64,000 bases of DNA. Origin: Nematopogon swammerdamellus. Lineage: Eukaryota; Arthropoda; Insecta; Lepidoptera; Adelidae. The translations under genes and the position numbers were made by a program. Each line of letters starts with the position of its first letter. The first letter of the stretch is position 1. Location of the stretch: positions 22,537,349 to 22,601,348 of the forward strand of contig OX336339.1 of assembly GCA_946902875.1 (NCBI GenBank), in the 5' to 3' direction. Below the pieces are notes generated by a model. That model was not told the origin of the DNA, did no database searches, and saw nothing but the letters and a program-made list of their open reading frames with translations. Positions 44,143-54,340 of this stretch are shown here, piece by piece.

Positions 44143-44583
44143 AAAAACCGGTCAAGTACAGTCGAACTCGCGGACCGAGGGTTCCATATAGGTAGCCATG
44201 TCATAGTTAGCGCCACTCACGCCATCTATGGCGTGTTATGAAATGCTTCATATTAGTTAAAAGTCATGATTAGTTAAAATGCTTCACCCTCTATTCGGTA
44301 GATGGCGCGCACGCATACACTTTTTTGGTTTCTTCTATGGGAACCCCCGTGAATTGTTACTTCTTCTCATTTTCATTATTTGTTGTTATATCGGCCATAA
44401 TAACACATATTCTGTGAAAATTTCAACGAATTACCTATTACGGTTCAAGAGATACAGGCCTCGGACAGATAGACAGACGGACGGACGGACGGACGGACGG
44501 AGGGACGGACGGACAGACAGACAGACAGACAGACGGCGTAGGCTTAGTAATAGGGTCCCGTACCGGATCCGGAACCCTAAAAA
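44143..44583 (+). repeat. Rep-A element, with the longest GACA/GGAC tract
   Basis: AAAACCGGTCAAGTACAGTCG, GTCATAGTTAGCGCCACTC, GTAGATGGCGCGCACGCATAC, GGGAACCCCCGTGAATTGTTAC, CGAATTACCTATTACGGTTCAAG, then an expanded GACGGACGGACGGACG/GACAGACAGACA tract (44470-44534), GGCGTAGGCTTAGTAATAGGG and a GGAACCCTAAAAA end. It is directly followed by Rep-B. Confidence 0.87.
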
Positions 44584-45705
44584 TCTGACAAGTGCGTGTC
44601 GGACCAAGCACACTGAAGGGTTGCGTAGTCGGAAAGAATGTTCACGGTTAAAATACAAAGTTAATAATAGTTGTCGGCTCTAAAAACCAAAACACGATCA
44701 AACCATCAGAAGCAAAATGTTCAGCCACTTTCCAGCAAGGTAGCCATTTTGTGTCTCTCGCGAAAAAAACAAGTAACTAAAATTTGACTTAAACCGAAAA
44801 GCAATTTGGAAACTTCTTTATAACCTGTCATCCGATACCAAATCTATATGTGCATTGGATTTTTTTTCATCCCTCAGTTACATGTATGAAGTGCCACCCC
44901 AATTTTATTTTCCTAATTTAACCGCGCCATTTATATTTTCACGCGGTTTATAGAATACACCTTCCTTCCAAATTTCATCTATACAGGGTGTTCGGCACAT
45001 CGACCGACAACATTTTTTTGTAGGTAAGTGGGGTCATTTGCAACGTTTTGACCCATGAGATCTTTTGTCAGATGTCACGTGGTATAAAGATACGATTTTT
45101 TTTCTTTATTTTTGAAAATTACCAAAATCCCAGCTTTAAACCCTTGTAACTTTTATGTTTAATATTGTATCAGCGCGAAATAAACTTTATTGAATTTTGC
45201 GATGTATCCTTGTTCTAGAAAAAAATATTATTTGATGAAGTTAATACCATAAAAAGGTTTTATGACCTCCCAAAGTCCCGAGAACGAGTAAAAATGTGAC
45301 AGAATCTTAATTTCTTAATTCATTAAAAAAAAACTGGCAGCAATTGAGCGCTTCATTTTCTTTCAAAAGTTCGCTAGTTTACGCCCTTTCCAACGGTATA
45401 CCACATGCCATACAAATAATTCACTATGTGGTCAAAATTAGGCACAGAGACAGAACAGAACGACAACACGGGCACTCGCTTCCCGTATTGAGAGCTTTTT
45501 CGGGAGCATTTTCAAATTTAGAACATGTACCGGTTGCGCGGGCACTCTTGCAAATTATCCCTAATTTTGTCGGTCGATGTGCCGAACACCCGTATAGTGC
45601 CAATAGTCCCCGATTAAAATGGCTTTGATATACGGACGGACGAATAGACGAATAGACAGGACGAAATTATAAGGGTTCCGTTTTTGTCATTTGGCTACGG
45701 TAAGA
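44584..45705 (+). repeat. Rep-B element split by a TIR transposon
   Basis: 44584-44980 follows 27168-27400 (CAAGTGCGTGTCGGACCAAG, GGTTAAAATACAAAGTTAATAA, GGTAGCCATTTTGTGTCTCTCGCG). 45597-45705 carries the element end (AAGGGTTCCGTTTTTGTCATTTGGCTACGG). The break is exactly the 44984-45592 insertion. Confidence 0.75.
44984..45592. mobile_element. 609-bp TIR transposon (non-autonomous) at a TATA target
   Basis: The left end CAGGGTGTTCGGCACATCG and the right end CGATGTGCCGAACACCCG are inverted repeats of about 27 bp, continuing ACCGACAA on both sides. TATA lies at 44980-44983 and 45593-45596, consistent with TA or TATA duplication. The ends and the target resemble Tc1/mariner-like or related TA-targeting elements; the superfamily is not certain. 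No ORF has a DDE/D signature. Confidence 0.85.
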
Positions 45706-46640
45706 TAACCTTAAATGAAAAAAAAATACACAAAACTGGAAATTCAAACTGATAAGAGTGAAGTGCTCGTGGGAGATGATGGGAAAGATGCGATTGTGTC
45801 GGCAGAGCAACACTTGTTGTCGCTCTAGTCGGGGGCGGGGAGGGGGGGGGGGGGGAGGGGGGGGGGGGTTGTCAGGAGGGGTGGTGGCAGGAGGGGCGGA
45901 AGACGGAGAGCAGTGAGGCGGCGAGTGGGGTAATAGACGACGATTTCTCTTTATTTCGAAGTAGCAAATAAAAATGACGACTTCACCGCCTACAGTCGTG
46001 CACTGTCGTGAGTATTGCTTATGATAACGGTGTAAGTTACGACTGGTGTGCTAAAGTTGCTCCGTGTAGAAGTTCAATGAAATTCTTTCATTACGGGACC
46101 AGCTGAAAGCCAGCGCTGCAGGTCGCTTTTGAAGCTAAATGCTGAGTTGGTTCTTTTTTCTCCATTCACGTTTTTTTGTTGTCGCTGTATGTGCTTATAG
46201 AAGGAAATGAATCTGTGCAACCTTTTCTTTCGGTAGGAATTAATTCGTCTGTCGTTATACATTATTTCAGCAGTTAGATGATCTTTTCTCATACATCACC
46301 CACGAAAAAGAATGTCATCGACCAAAGAAGCTTATAAACTGATTTAAAAATGCATTTTTTCATTTTCTTCAGAAATTAAAACTCGTACCTACCTACTCTA
46401 CTCTAAAATGACACATGATTGTGTTATATGGCTCGTCTTAACGTCTTATGTCCGCAAATACGCGAGTTAGGGGCATTAGCGCATTCATAGCATGGGATGG
46501 TTTGTAATGCGATCGTTTGAAAGTATTCATGATGACAGTCTTTGTATGATGATAATTGATGAAGTCTTTGTAGTCAGAACTCTCAGCAAAATTGTTAATC
46601 TTGCTCTCAAGCTGTGTTTTAGATAGACTATGGGCGGTGT
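45706..46640. other. Intergenic with a poly-G tract
   Basis: 45837-45870 is a G run with few A interruptions. No gene or dispersed repeat recognised elsewhere. Confidence 0.4.
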
Positions 46641-46830
46641 TATTATGTGCCTAGTCACTAAATTCTTGTAAAAATATGTTTAAAAAAATACCCAGCGAAG
46701 TTTCTTGTCAGCTTCTTCTTCGTGGGTGTAATCGAACCGGATAGAAGAAATTGTGACAAGTTCGAGTGCAGTCTAACTGCCATACGAATGATCAATAAAC
46801 AATACAACAATACAATACAATACAATAATT
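46641..46830. repeat. Probable LINE end with ATACA pentamer tail
   Basis: AGCGAAGTTTCTTGTCAGCTTCTTCTTCG and ATGATCAATAAACAAT are followed by CAATACAATACAATACAATA, a pentameric tail. The layout resembles a retroposon end; no coding part. Confidence 0.4.
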
Positions 46831-46938
46831 GCATGTGAAGGCGCACACATATTGTTTACCGACAGGTAACATTCTTCATCGCACATATTAGTTCGGTGTA
46901 GACCAGTATGAGTTTGTGTTTAATAATTTGGGTTAGCT

Positions 46939-47306
46939 TTTTTTAGGGTTCCGTATCCGTCGTACAGGACCCTATTACTAAGCCTACGCCGTCTGTCTGT
47001 CTCAGGGCTGTATCTCTTGAACCGTAATAGGTAGCCCGTTGAAATTTTCACAGAATATGTGTCATTATGGCCGATAAGTAAAGAAATAATAAAAATAAGA
47101 GAAGTAAAAAAAAAATCACGGGGTCCCCTTCACAAGAAACTAAACAGTGTGTGCGCGCCATCTGCCGAAAACAGTATTAAGTAATTTTAACTAATATGAA
47201 GCATTTCATAAAACACGCCATAGATGGCTTGAGTGGCGCTGACTATGACATGGCGATACGGAACCCTCGGTGCGCGAGTTCGACTCGCACTTGGCCGTTT
47301 TTTTTT
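46939..47306 (-). repeat. Rep-A element, near-complete
   Basis: Minus orientation: TTTAGGGTTCCGTATCCG, TACTAAGCCTACGCCGTCTGTC with a very short microsatellite, GGGCTGTATCTCTTGAACCG, GTGTGCGCGCCATCTGCCG, ATGACATGGCGATACGGAACCC and GCGCGAGTTCGACTCGCACTTGGCCG, then T-run. Confidence 0.88.
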
Positions 47307-48511
47307 ATAGACAGCCGTCACGGGTGTTTTTGCCCAAAACTTCAATAGAAGATTGAAGTTTTGGGAAAAAGCTGATGAATAATATTATTATTTCGAAAAA
47401 AAATCCGGGCTTTTAATAAAGCCTCACAATATGAAACACAAAACCTATCTCAGGCGTTGAATAATATATGAATTACTTACCTACATGCTTTCCAAATAGG
47501 CTCAAAAAGTGTGTAAAAACGCTGACGAGACGCACGTTATTCACGGTTCATTAAGCGAGCCTCTCAATGCATTTTCCTTTGACTACGAATTTTCAACAAA
47601 TGCCGCGACCCGCGATAACTTGTAGCGGAAATGCGGGCTTCCATCCCCCCCGCCCTTCCCCGCTCCGCCCCCGGCTGTGTTCACATTCAAACTGTCTAAT
47701 CACGGCATCAAACGGAGGCCTCGCTGGGTGGAAACAATATTAATGTTCGTACGATCCCGAATTCAGGTATCGTCGGCGGACAGCTGTGCGCGGTCGCTTC
47801 TAAACGTTTACAGCATCAAATCGAAGCGCGTTCAATATTTCAGGGCCGCACGCACCGCTGCACACTACAATTACTGCCGAAACAACGCGTCCGCCGGGAG
47901 TGGCGCGCCGTGCCGCTCGGCCGGCGGCGGCGGCGCGGCGTCGGCAGCTAGCGGTTAGTTATTGCGTCAAGTAGCGAATAAACCCGCGTAATCCTCTGAC
48001 GGCGGGCGCGGCGGGCGCGGCGGCAGCGTCGAGAGCCGCAGATAGTGAAGCGCGGCGGGGGATTACCGCTCCGGAGCGGCGATGACGCGGCCGCGCGGAA
48101 GTCCTGCAGGATCCAGACTCTTTTGTCGGTCGAATGACCGAAGTTTAATTAACTATTGAACCTCCCGAATTTGGGACTCCGACTCCGCTTCTCGCCATAT
48201 TCAAACAAACGCTTGCAGCGAGCCGATATCTGCTACCGTCGCCACCTTCCTGTGTCAATTTTGAGTCTACTCTCCCCACAATACCGTGCCATTTCGGGGC
48301 GCCCCGCCACCTAAAGTCATTTTAGCTTATAACGTTCGTCAAATATGAACTAAATATTTTTAAATTCTACAAGTACCTCGGCATTTAAAAAATTAAATTG
48401 TGCAAAAATTATATTACTCAAACAAAAAATCATGCCTTCAAGCTTCTCCTGTAACATATTAGTTTGTACGTAACATCAAGGGTGCTTGTTCATATTTTGT
48501 ATCAAAATATA
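47307..48511. other. Intergenic with a GC-rich CpG block
   Basis: 47335-47371 holds a small hairpin, CCCAAAACTTCAAT with ATTGAAGTTTTGGG. 47640-48130 is a CpG-rich block with GGCGGGCGCGGCGGGCGCGG at 48000 and CGATGACGCGGCCGCGCGG; it may be regulatory. The 93-codon plus ORF at 47677-47958 ends in Gly/Ala runs and shows no domain. Confidence 0.4.
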
Positions 48512-48899
48512 CACGGTGTCCCAAAACTCAACGTCAAGCGGTAACCAGGGAGTAGGCCAGTTTAGGACTAGCCAAGGAAATCTTAGTCATTAATTTTTTT
48601 AGAAAAAATTTTTACTTAATATTTTTTTTTGGCAAAACTACAGGCATGCTGGTTTTATTTGGGATACTGATCAATAGCAGAGTTATTTAGGCTACCAATA
48701 AAAAAAAATTCACAATTATATTTGCAAATTTGTAGTCGTAGTACCTAAAAATGTTGTACGAGAAATTTTCAACGTTTTTAAAAAAATGCTCATATCATAA
48801 AAAACAAATGACTCCGATTTTTTTTTCTTATTTTTCCCTGGGTAGTCATAAACTGGCCTAGCCCCTGGTTCCCGCTTGACGTTGAGTTTTGGGACACAT
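48512..48899. mobile_element. TIR/foldback MITE, about 390 bp
   Basis: GTGTCCCAAAACTCAACGTC at the left is inverted at the right (GACGTTGAGTTTTGGGACAC). The pairing continues inward through AAGCGG, AACCAGGG and AGGCCAGTTTA for about 65 bp. The flanks are TA-rich (ATATACAC and ACATATAT), fitting TA-type insertion. No ORF. Confidence 0.9.
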
Positions 48900-50140
48900 A
48901 TATATGTTATCGTGCATATATGAAGATGATCAGCAAAGCTGGCAAAATAACCGGTTGTATGAGCCGAGACGTCAGCTAATTAGATATTGCGTAATTATAA
49001 CAAGAGACGTTGGGCCCGGCGGGGTGCGGCGGGGCGGGGCGGGGCGGACTACACCGCTACGTCATTAAGTAGCTCGAGATGTCGGAATCGTTCGACGCAG
49101 ATTGGCACTCGCTTTTAATCCAATTAGCAGAATTAGACAGAACGGGAATATATACATAATACGGCGTCTGAGAGCTTTCCAGAACTCACACATCACGCTA
49201 ATGATATTATTCCTTCAGTCCTGTGAACGTGCACGACCGCCGCCCCGCCCCGCCCCGCCCCGGCTCGCCAGGCGACGAGTGTGGATGCACTGTTTTGGGA
49301 ATCTTTGTCCATCATGCAATAAGCAGCTGGTAAATTTAATTAAATGAGTAATACATAAAGATGTGATTTTCTTAACATTTTGTTCCAGACTTGTTAGCAC
49401 CAAAAGTATGGAAAAGTATGTGAGTGGACCGTAACGTTGTTCATTATTTATTTTGAATTCAATTAAGCTCTAAAACGATCTGTGAAAGCTCAGCAGCAAC
49501 AATAAACATTACGGCCTAAATACAACGTCCTCTAAACTGTTAATAACAGACTTGTTCGTAATATTTGTGCCTACATATACGAGTAAGTATCTACGTACAT
49601 ACATTATTATGTTTATGAAGGTGGGCTTCATTATCGGCCTCAGCGTTGGGATCGCAATTTACGGAGGCTTGTTACTATTATAACTTTGATCTTCAGCCTT
49701 CAACAATATTAGTTACATCCCACCCCGCCCTAGCCGCCCAGGCCCGCTTCACCCGCCGCGCGCCGAGCCTATGTATACGAAAACAAATACTGCTATTGAA
49801 GTCTCATTAATTTATCCAACAAGCAATTACTAGACGACGTCGCCGCGCCGACACGTGAGTAGGCCGCAAGGTGCGTGCGCCGCGCGCGCTCCCCTGGGGC
49901 GCGGAGCGGAGGCCGGAGCGCGAGGCAGTCACAGTGCTGGCGTCTCGGAGCGGAGATGGGTAATCAGGGCGGGGGCGCGCGAGTCGTGTGACACTCATTT
50001 CCTCCGCTCCAGCGGAAATAAGATCGCTAACTACAATGCGCTGACATAATTTTTAAGCACTTTCGTCCCCATCACCTGCTCGCGCGTCCCTCGCGCCGCT
50101 TCCACCCCGCGGCCCCGCCGCCGCCTCCCGCGCCGCGCCG
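48900..50140. other. Intergenic with GC-rich patches
   Basis: 49012-49050 and 49228-49272 are (GGGGC)n/(CCCCG)n patches. 49725-50140 is a broad CpG-rich block. Overlapping Arg/Ala ORFs are artefacts. No gene seen. Confidence 0.4.
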
Positions 50141-50507
50141 GGCGGCATATTTCCAAAGTCTATTATGCGAGTTGCTCTGATTGGTCGTTCTCAACTTTGG
50201 CGGGAAATATAAATTTCGGAGCGAACCTACTGAACCCGATACTCGTTTTGTCGCGTATGTACTTTGGTGGCTCAGTGGTAGAGTGTAGGGTTTTTATTTT
50301 TTCGATCTCGGCCATGGGTTCGTGTCCCTTTTGCCAAAAAGCAATGTTAGGGTGTTAAAATTAGGTTACGGTTATTTTTTTTATAACCACCTAAGAAAAC
50401 TTTATTTTCGGAAATACTTCCGAAATTCGAAATTTATATTTCCCGCCAAAGTTGAGAACCACCAATAAGAGCAACTCGCATACTAGACTTTGGAAATATG
50501 CCGCCGG
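50141..50507. repeat. Inverted repeat (about 80-bp arms) around a tRNA-like core
   Basis: Arms: GGCATATTTCCAAAGTCTA...GCGAGTTGCTCT...TTCTCAACTTTGGCGGGAAATATAAATTTCG, inverted at about 50428-50507. Between them lies an A box TGGCTCAGTGG (50268-50278) and a B box GGTTCGTGTCC (50317-50327), 49 nt apart, close to tRNA spacing. A plausible cloverleaf is not formed (no anticodon or acceptor pairing seen), so this is a tRNA-like promoter core rather than a tRNA gene. The right arm and its flank remain in a GC-rich block. Confidence 0.8.
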
Positions 50508-51030
50508 GCGGCGCCGAGCGGCGGCTTCGCGCGGCACGCAGCGCGTGTCTACTCCCTAGCTGCTATTTGACCTTTCCTTAACGAGGTTGAAGAGCGAATC
50601 TGTTATTAGGTTTCGAGGATCTGAAATTTTGCTCTCGCCGCCGCGCCGCCGACGTTCGGAGGCCGCGAAGTTACCTGTAATAATTAATTAGAAAGCTTTA
50701 GATTAGAGAGCTCAAATGTCAAAGGATTTCATTTTCATAGTTGGAACTATTTTCGGTCAACTTTTGTATTTATCGTTCCATAATTGCAATTTTGTCCGGA
50801 GGGTAAGTGAGTAATCATTTCATTAAGTACGGGTTCGTTATCCGTCGTTATAAATACCTTTTCGTTTAGTAGAACCCTCGTTAGTATTGGAGGTTGTTTC
50901 ATCTGGTTTGTGAAGAGTATGTGCCAAGGATACTTGTATGCGCTAGATAGCTCAAATACTTTTTTGGCCAAATGTCAGAATCGATGTGGAAATTAAATAC
51001 AAAGTTTATAAAAAAAAAATTAATTCATTA
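50508..51030. other. Intergenic, GC-rich then AT-rich
   Basis: 50508-50670 is GC-rich; the remainder is AT-rich and unrecognised. Confidence 0.4.
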
Positions 51031-51417
51031 TTTTTTTTTTTTTATGGAATCTGACACGGTTGGCTACATCACCTACTACATCAGTGGATGTCAGCCCATA
51101 ACAGCTTGGTGAACTAGGTGCCATGCCAGTGCTTCCCTTCGGTCGTGCCGGCTACACTGAACTGGACGAACCATTTAATTACATAGCCGTTTCCACCGAC
51201 CTTGCATTCAGTGCAGTGGTATCAACCCGGGCGGGTTAAAGCCTATACCACCTAGTAAGGTAAGAAGGGAAGGGACCTACAGTTTTAAGTGGAATCCAAA
51301 CAACGGTCAGCCTCCAGCGGTCGAGCGGTCACCCATCCAAGTACTGACCGCGCCCAGGTGAACTTATGATCACGACCGACAGTCGACCGATCTCACCACT
51401 GAGCTACCGAGGCTGGC
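51031..51417 (-). repeat. SINE-1, full-length, best-preserved head
   Basis: Read on the minus strand: A box TAGCTCAGTGG (51396-51406), then a segment (51325-51367) containing GGGCGCGGTCAGTACTTGG and GGATGGGTGACCGC, which closely resembles the conserved 3' part of the eukaryotic 5S rRNA internal promoter including box C. The body and tail follow as in 52436-52819, ending with a polyA of about 13 (T-run 51031-51043). This is the clearest evidence for the composite head. Confidence 0.93.
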
Positions 51418-51470
51418 AAAGGTTTTTTTCATCTTGAAAATGGGCCTGTTATGCGAAAGTGAAGGCTTTG

Positions 51471-51932
51471 TTTTTAACCCCCGACACAAAAAGAGGGGTG
51501 CTATAAGTTTAACGTGTGTGTGTATGTGCGTATGGGTGTGTCTGCCGTGTCATCGTAGCTCCCAAACAGATGGCCCGATTTGGATGGGGTTTCTTTTATT
51601 AGACAGCTGGTTTAATCGGGATGGTTCTTAGCTATGTTTGTAACCTAGGAATAAAGTAATTTATGAAGTAATAAAAAAAAATACGTTTCACGGTATAAGG
51701 TTTTAAAAAAAAAACTTGAAATAAAAGTTAAATTACACGTTTAAAAAACCCACGACTCTTAAAAGTCCAAAATAATTTCCGATTACTTACTTATCGGGGA
51801 ACCGCTAAGTAAATAAAATATAATAAAAACTCAGAGCTACGCGGGAATTTACTTATAGGTCCTCCGACTCCTTTAAGTAAGTAATCGGAAATTATTTTTG
51901 ACTTTTTGAGAGTCGGGAGTTGTTTTTTAATT
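51471..51932 (+). repeat. Rep-C element, copy I
   Basis: Opens TTTTTAACCCCCGACACAAA, AGAGGGGTGCTATAAGTTT, then a GTAGCTCCCAAACAGATGG block, ATTAGACAGCTGGTTTAATCGGGATGG and AATACGTTTCACGG. A palindromic part pairs TAATTTCCGATTACTTACTT with its inverse AAGTAAGTAATCGGAAATTA. It ends GAGAGTCGGGAGTTGTTTTTTAA. Copy III at 53915 shows the same order. Confidence 0.8.
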
Positions 51933-51942
51933 CTCTGGTTTT

Positions 51943-52005
51943 CTATGGGCTGACATCAGGGATGTAGGCGATGTATTCAAGCGTGTCAGTTTCCATAAAC
52001 AAAAC
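51943..52005 (+). repeat. SINE-1 tail fragment
   Basis: CTATGGGCTGACATCAGGGATG, TAGGCGATGTATTCAAGCGTGTCAG and TTTCCATAAACAAAA match the 3' end of SINE-1. Confidence 0.75.
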
Positions 52006-52375
52006 CAAAAATACTTATAGGCGCTGGTGAATCCGAGCATAACGAATGCGGATATGTTCCGTCCCGTCCGCTCGTCGGCCGCGCGCAGCCTCCGCGCCGC
52101 TCAACACAACAGCACAGTCCAGCCCGTGCCTGCTTTATACAAAATGAAACCAATTAAGTCCGTACTTGGCACTTCCAATGTCTGCCTTCTCCAATCAATG
52201 TTACAGTGCGATCGGTCCGGCTTGTCGCTTATAAATAACATTATCTCTCCCTTCGCCTGCAGTCGATCAGTTTTTCTTTTGTCTTTTCCTACTGGCTCCT
52301 CCGCCGACGACGGGCGAAGCAGCTCTTGAAAGCTTCGCAAATTTATGTTGATGTTATTGTCCTCTCGCAAAACGT
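52006..52375. other. Unique stretch, partly GC-rich
   Basis: 52055-52125 is GC-rich. The 100-codon plus ORF and 89-codon minus ORF overlap antiparallel without recognisable domains. Confidence 0.4.
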
Positions 52376-53028
52376 TTTAAAATAAAAGTTAAGTTACAAA
52401 TTTAAAAAGTTCCCGACACAGAAAAAAGAAAATTCGTCAGCCTCGGTAGCTCAGTGGCGCGGTTGGTTAGTCAACTGTTATTAAGCAACGCTGAGCGCGG
52501 TCAGTGATTGGATGGGTGACCGCTCGACCGTTGGAGGCTGACCGTGGTTCGGATTCCACGTTAAACTGTAGGTCCCTTCCCTTCTTACCTTACTAGGTGG
52601 TAGGGTTTATCCCGGCCGGGTTGGTACCACCGCACTGAACGAAACGTCGGTCGAAACGGCTATGTAAATAGTTCGTGTTTTCCGTCCAGTTTAGTGTAGC
52701 CGACATGAAATGAAGGGAAGCACTGACATGGCACCTAGTTCACCCTGTGTTATGGGCTGACATCACGGATGTTGTAGGTGATGTAGTCAACCGTGTCAGG
52801 TTACATAAAAAAAAAAAAACATCGAAAATTATCAAAAAGACAAAAATAATTTCCTATTAGTTAATTAAAGGCGTCGGTGGATTGAGTAAATTTTTTTGAG
52901 TTAGCGATCCCCCGAGGCCTTTAAGTTGAATTTATTTTTTTACTTTTTGAGGGTTTTAGATGTGCCGGGGGAGACAGACGGAGGTGTCAAACTTATAACT
53001 CCCCTCCTTTTGCGTCGGGTGTTAAAAA
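52376..53028 (+). repeat. Rep-C element, copy II, split by SINE-1
   Basis: 52376-52435 follows 51713-51760 (AATAAAAGTTAAGTTAC...TTTAAAAAGTTCCCGAC). 52820-53028 carries the rest and an inverted terminus: CAAACTTATAACTCCCCTCC, TTTTGCGTCGGGTGTTAAAAA, the complement of the TTTTTAACCCCCGAC start. The SINE-1 at 52436-52819 interrupts it. Confidence 0.78.
52436..52819 (+). repeat. SINE-1, full-length copy inside Rep-C
   Basis: A box TAGCTCAGTGG (52447-52457), 5S-like segment 52481-52523 (TTAAGCAACG, GCGCGGTCAG, GGATGGGTGACCGC), B-like GGTTCGGATTCC (52546-52557). The body has TTACTAGGTGGTAGGGTTT, GGTCGAAACGGCTATGTAA and GACATGGCACCTAGTTCACC; the tail is GTAGTCAACCGTGTCAGG plus an A-run of 13. Intact and probably young. 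Confidence 0.93.
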
Positions 53029-53032
53029 TCTA

Positions 53033-53112
53033 CTGTCTTGTCCTGTCGTACTTTTTCCGTATTCGAGTATTGCTTTATTCGAATACGGAAAAAGTATGAC
53101 AGGACAAGACAG
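53033..53112. repeat. 34-bp-arm hairpin, 12-nt loop
   Basis: 53033-53066 (CTGTCTTGTCCTGTCGTAC...TATTCGA) pairs with 53079-53112, the only difference being a G-to-A change (TCGTAC against GTATGA). It lies directly at the right end of Rep-C copy II. Confidence 0.92.
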
Positions 53113-53914
53113 TTATTTGGTGGCTCTATAGAGGGACCAATAGTGCAGTCGACAGTTCCAAATTCATCTCTCATAGAGCAAAACCACCCTCAGTGAAGCG
53201 CGAGAGTATTATTTTTGCCGTACAGAGGGTTGGAAACATATAACCACGTACACGTTTGAATTTGAAACGATCAATCCCCATGAATGTTTTGTGTAGTTAT
53301 GATTTAAACTGATCAGATTGAAGCGAACTTACTACACAAAACAATAAGGATTCGTATCCTAGTATCCGCATAGTATGAACAGGAGTCATAAGGCCGCAGT
53401 AAACGTTTCACTATTTACATAATACAGACACTATCTATATTCATACACCAAGCAGAGGGAACGTCGGAGTGTAACAAAGAAAGCCACAATTTGATTAAAC
53501 GTACATTTGATTACGTGAATGCTCGTCTGACAATATCAAAACTGCGGTTTGGCTAATCCTACAGGGCGAGCCGTGGAGTCCTGCTGCCCCCGCCCCGCCC
53601 CGCCCCGCCCCACCGCTCCACCACATTCCAGCACGCTTCCATCTCCGACTGTGCGCTCGGAGCTCGTGTGTCATGTCAATATTGTTTTGAATTACCGAGC
53701 ATGTGATACGTTCGACTACGACCAGCGGTTAGTGAGCTCTAGATTACAATAACGGTGAACCTGAAATATAAAAAAAAATATTCATCGGTGCTTATCATTG
53801 TTTGGATTTAATTGTAATAACATTTTACTTAATTTAAAAGTTACTATACTTACATAGGTACATAATTTTTTTATCATTTAACACAAATTATAGGATACAT
53901 CGCCATGTCTCTCC
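53113..53914. other. Intergenic with a (CCCCG)n patch
   Basis: 53585-53620 is CCCCGCCCCGCCCC-type. The rest holds no gene or repeat recognised here. Confidence 0.4.
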
Positions 53915-54340
53915 TTTTTAACCCCCAACGCAAAAAGAGGGGTGTTATAAGTTTATCGTCTGTATTTGTGTGTCTGTCTTTGGCATTGTAGCTCCTAAAC
54001 GGAAAGACCGATTTGGATGCGGTTTTTATTAGACAGCTACTTTAATCGGGATGTTATGTTATGGCTATGTTAGTAATCAAGTAAACAAGTTTTTATGAAG
54101 AAAAAAAAAATACGTCTCACGGAATGTACCGCTGGACGCTTTTTTTAAAAGCTTAAAATAAAAGATAAATTACAAATTAAAAAAACCCCTGACCCTTAAA
54201 AAGTAAAACATAATTTCCGTTTACTTACTTAAAGGAGTCGGGGACCGCTAAGTAAATAAAATAAGCGGTCCCCCGAATCCTTTAAGTAAGTAAACGGATA
54301 TTATTTTTTACTTTTTAAGGGTCAGGGGATTTTTAAATTT
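53915..54340 (+). repeat. Rep-C element, copy III with long palindrome
   Basis: TTTTTAACCCCCAACGCAAA, AGAGGGGTGTTATAAGTTT, GTAGCTCCTAAACGGAAAG, ATTAGACAGCTACTTTAATCGGG, ATACGTCTCACGG as in copy I. 54178-54250 and 54265-54337 form an almost complete palindrome (CCCTGACCCTTAAAAAGT, CCGTTTACTTACTTAAAGGA, GGGGACCGCT against AGCGGTCCCC) around a 14-nt centre. Confidence 0.85.

Noticed and set aside
50268..50328. A tRNA gene inside the inverted repeat
   Set aside because: A and B boxes are present but no cloverleaf pairing or anticodon arm can be drawn.
52481..52523. A 5S rRNA gene
   Set aside because: Only the 3' part of the internal promoter region is matched; the 5' half and terminal pairing are absent.
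53040..53112. A microRNA precursor
   Set aside because: The hairpin is nearly perfect over 34 bp and sits at a transposon end; microRNA stems usually have bulges, and no known mature sequence was recognised.
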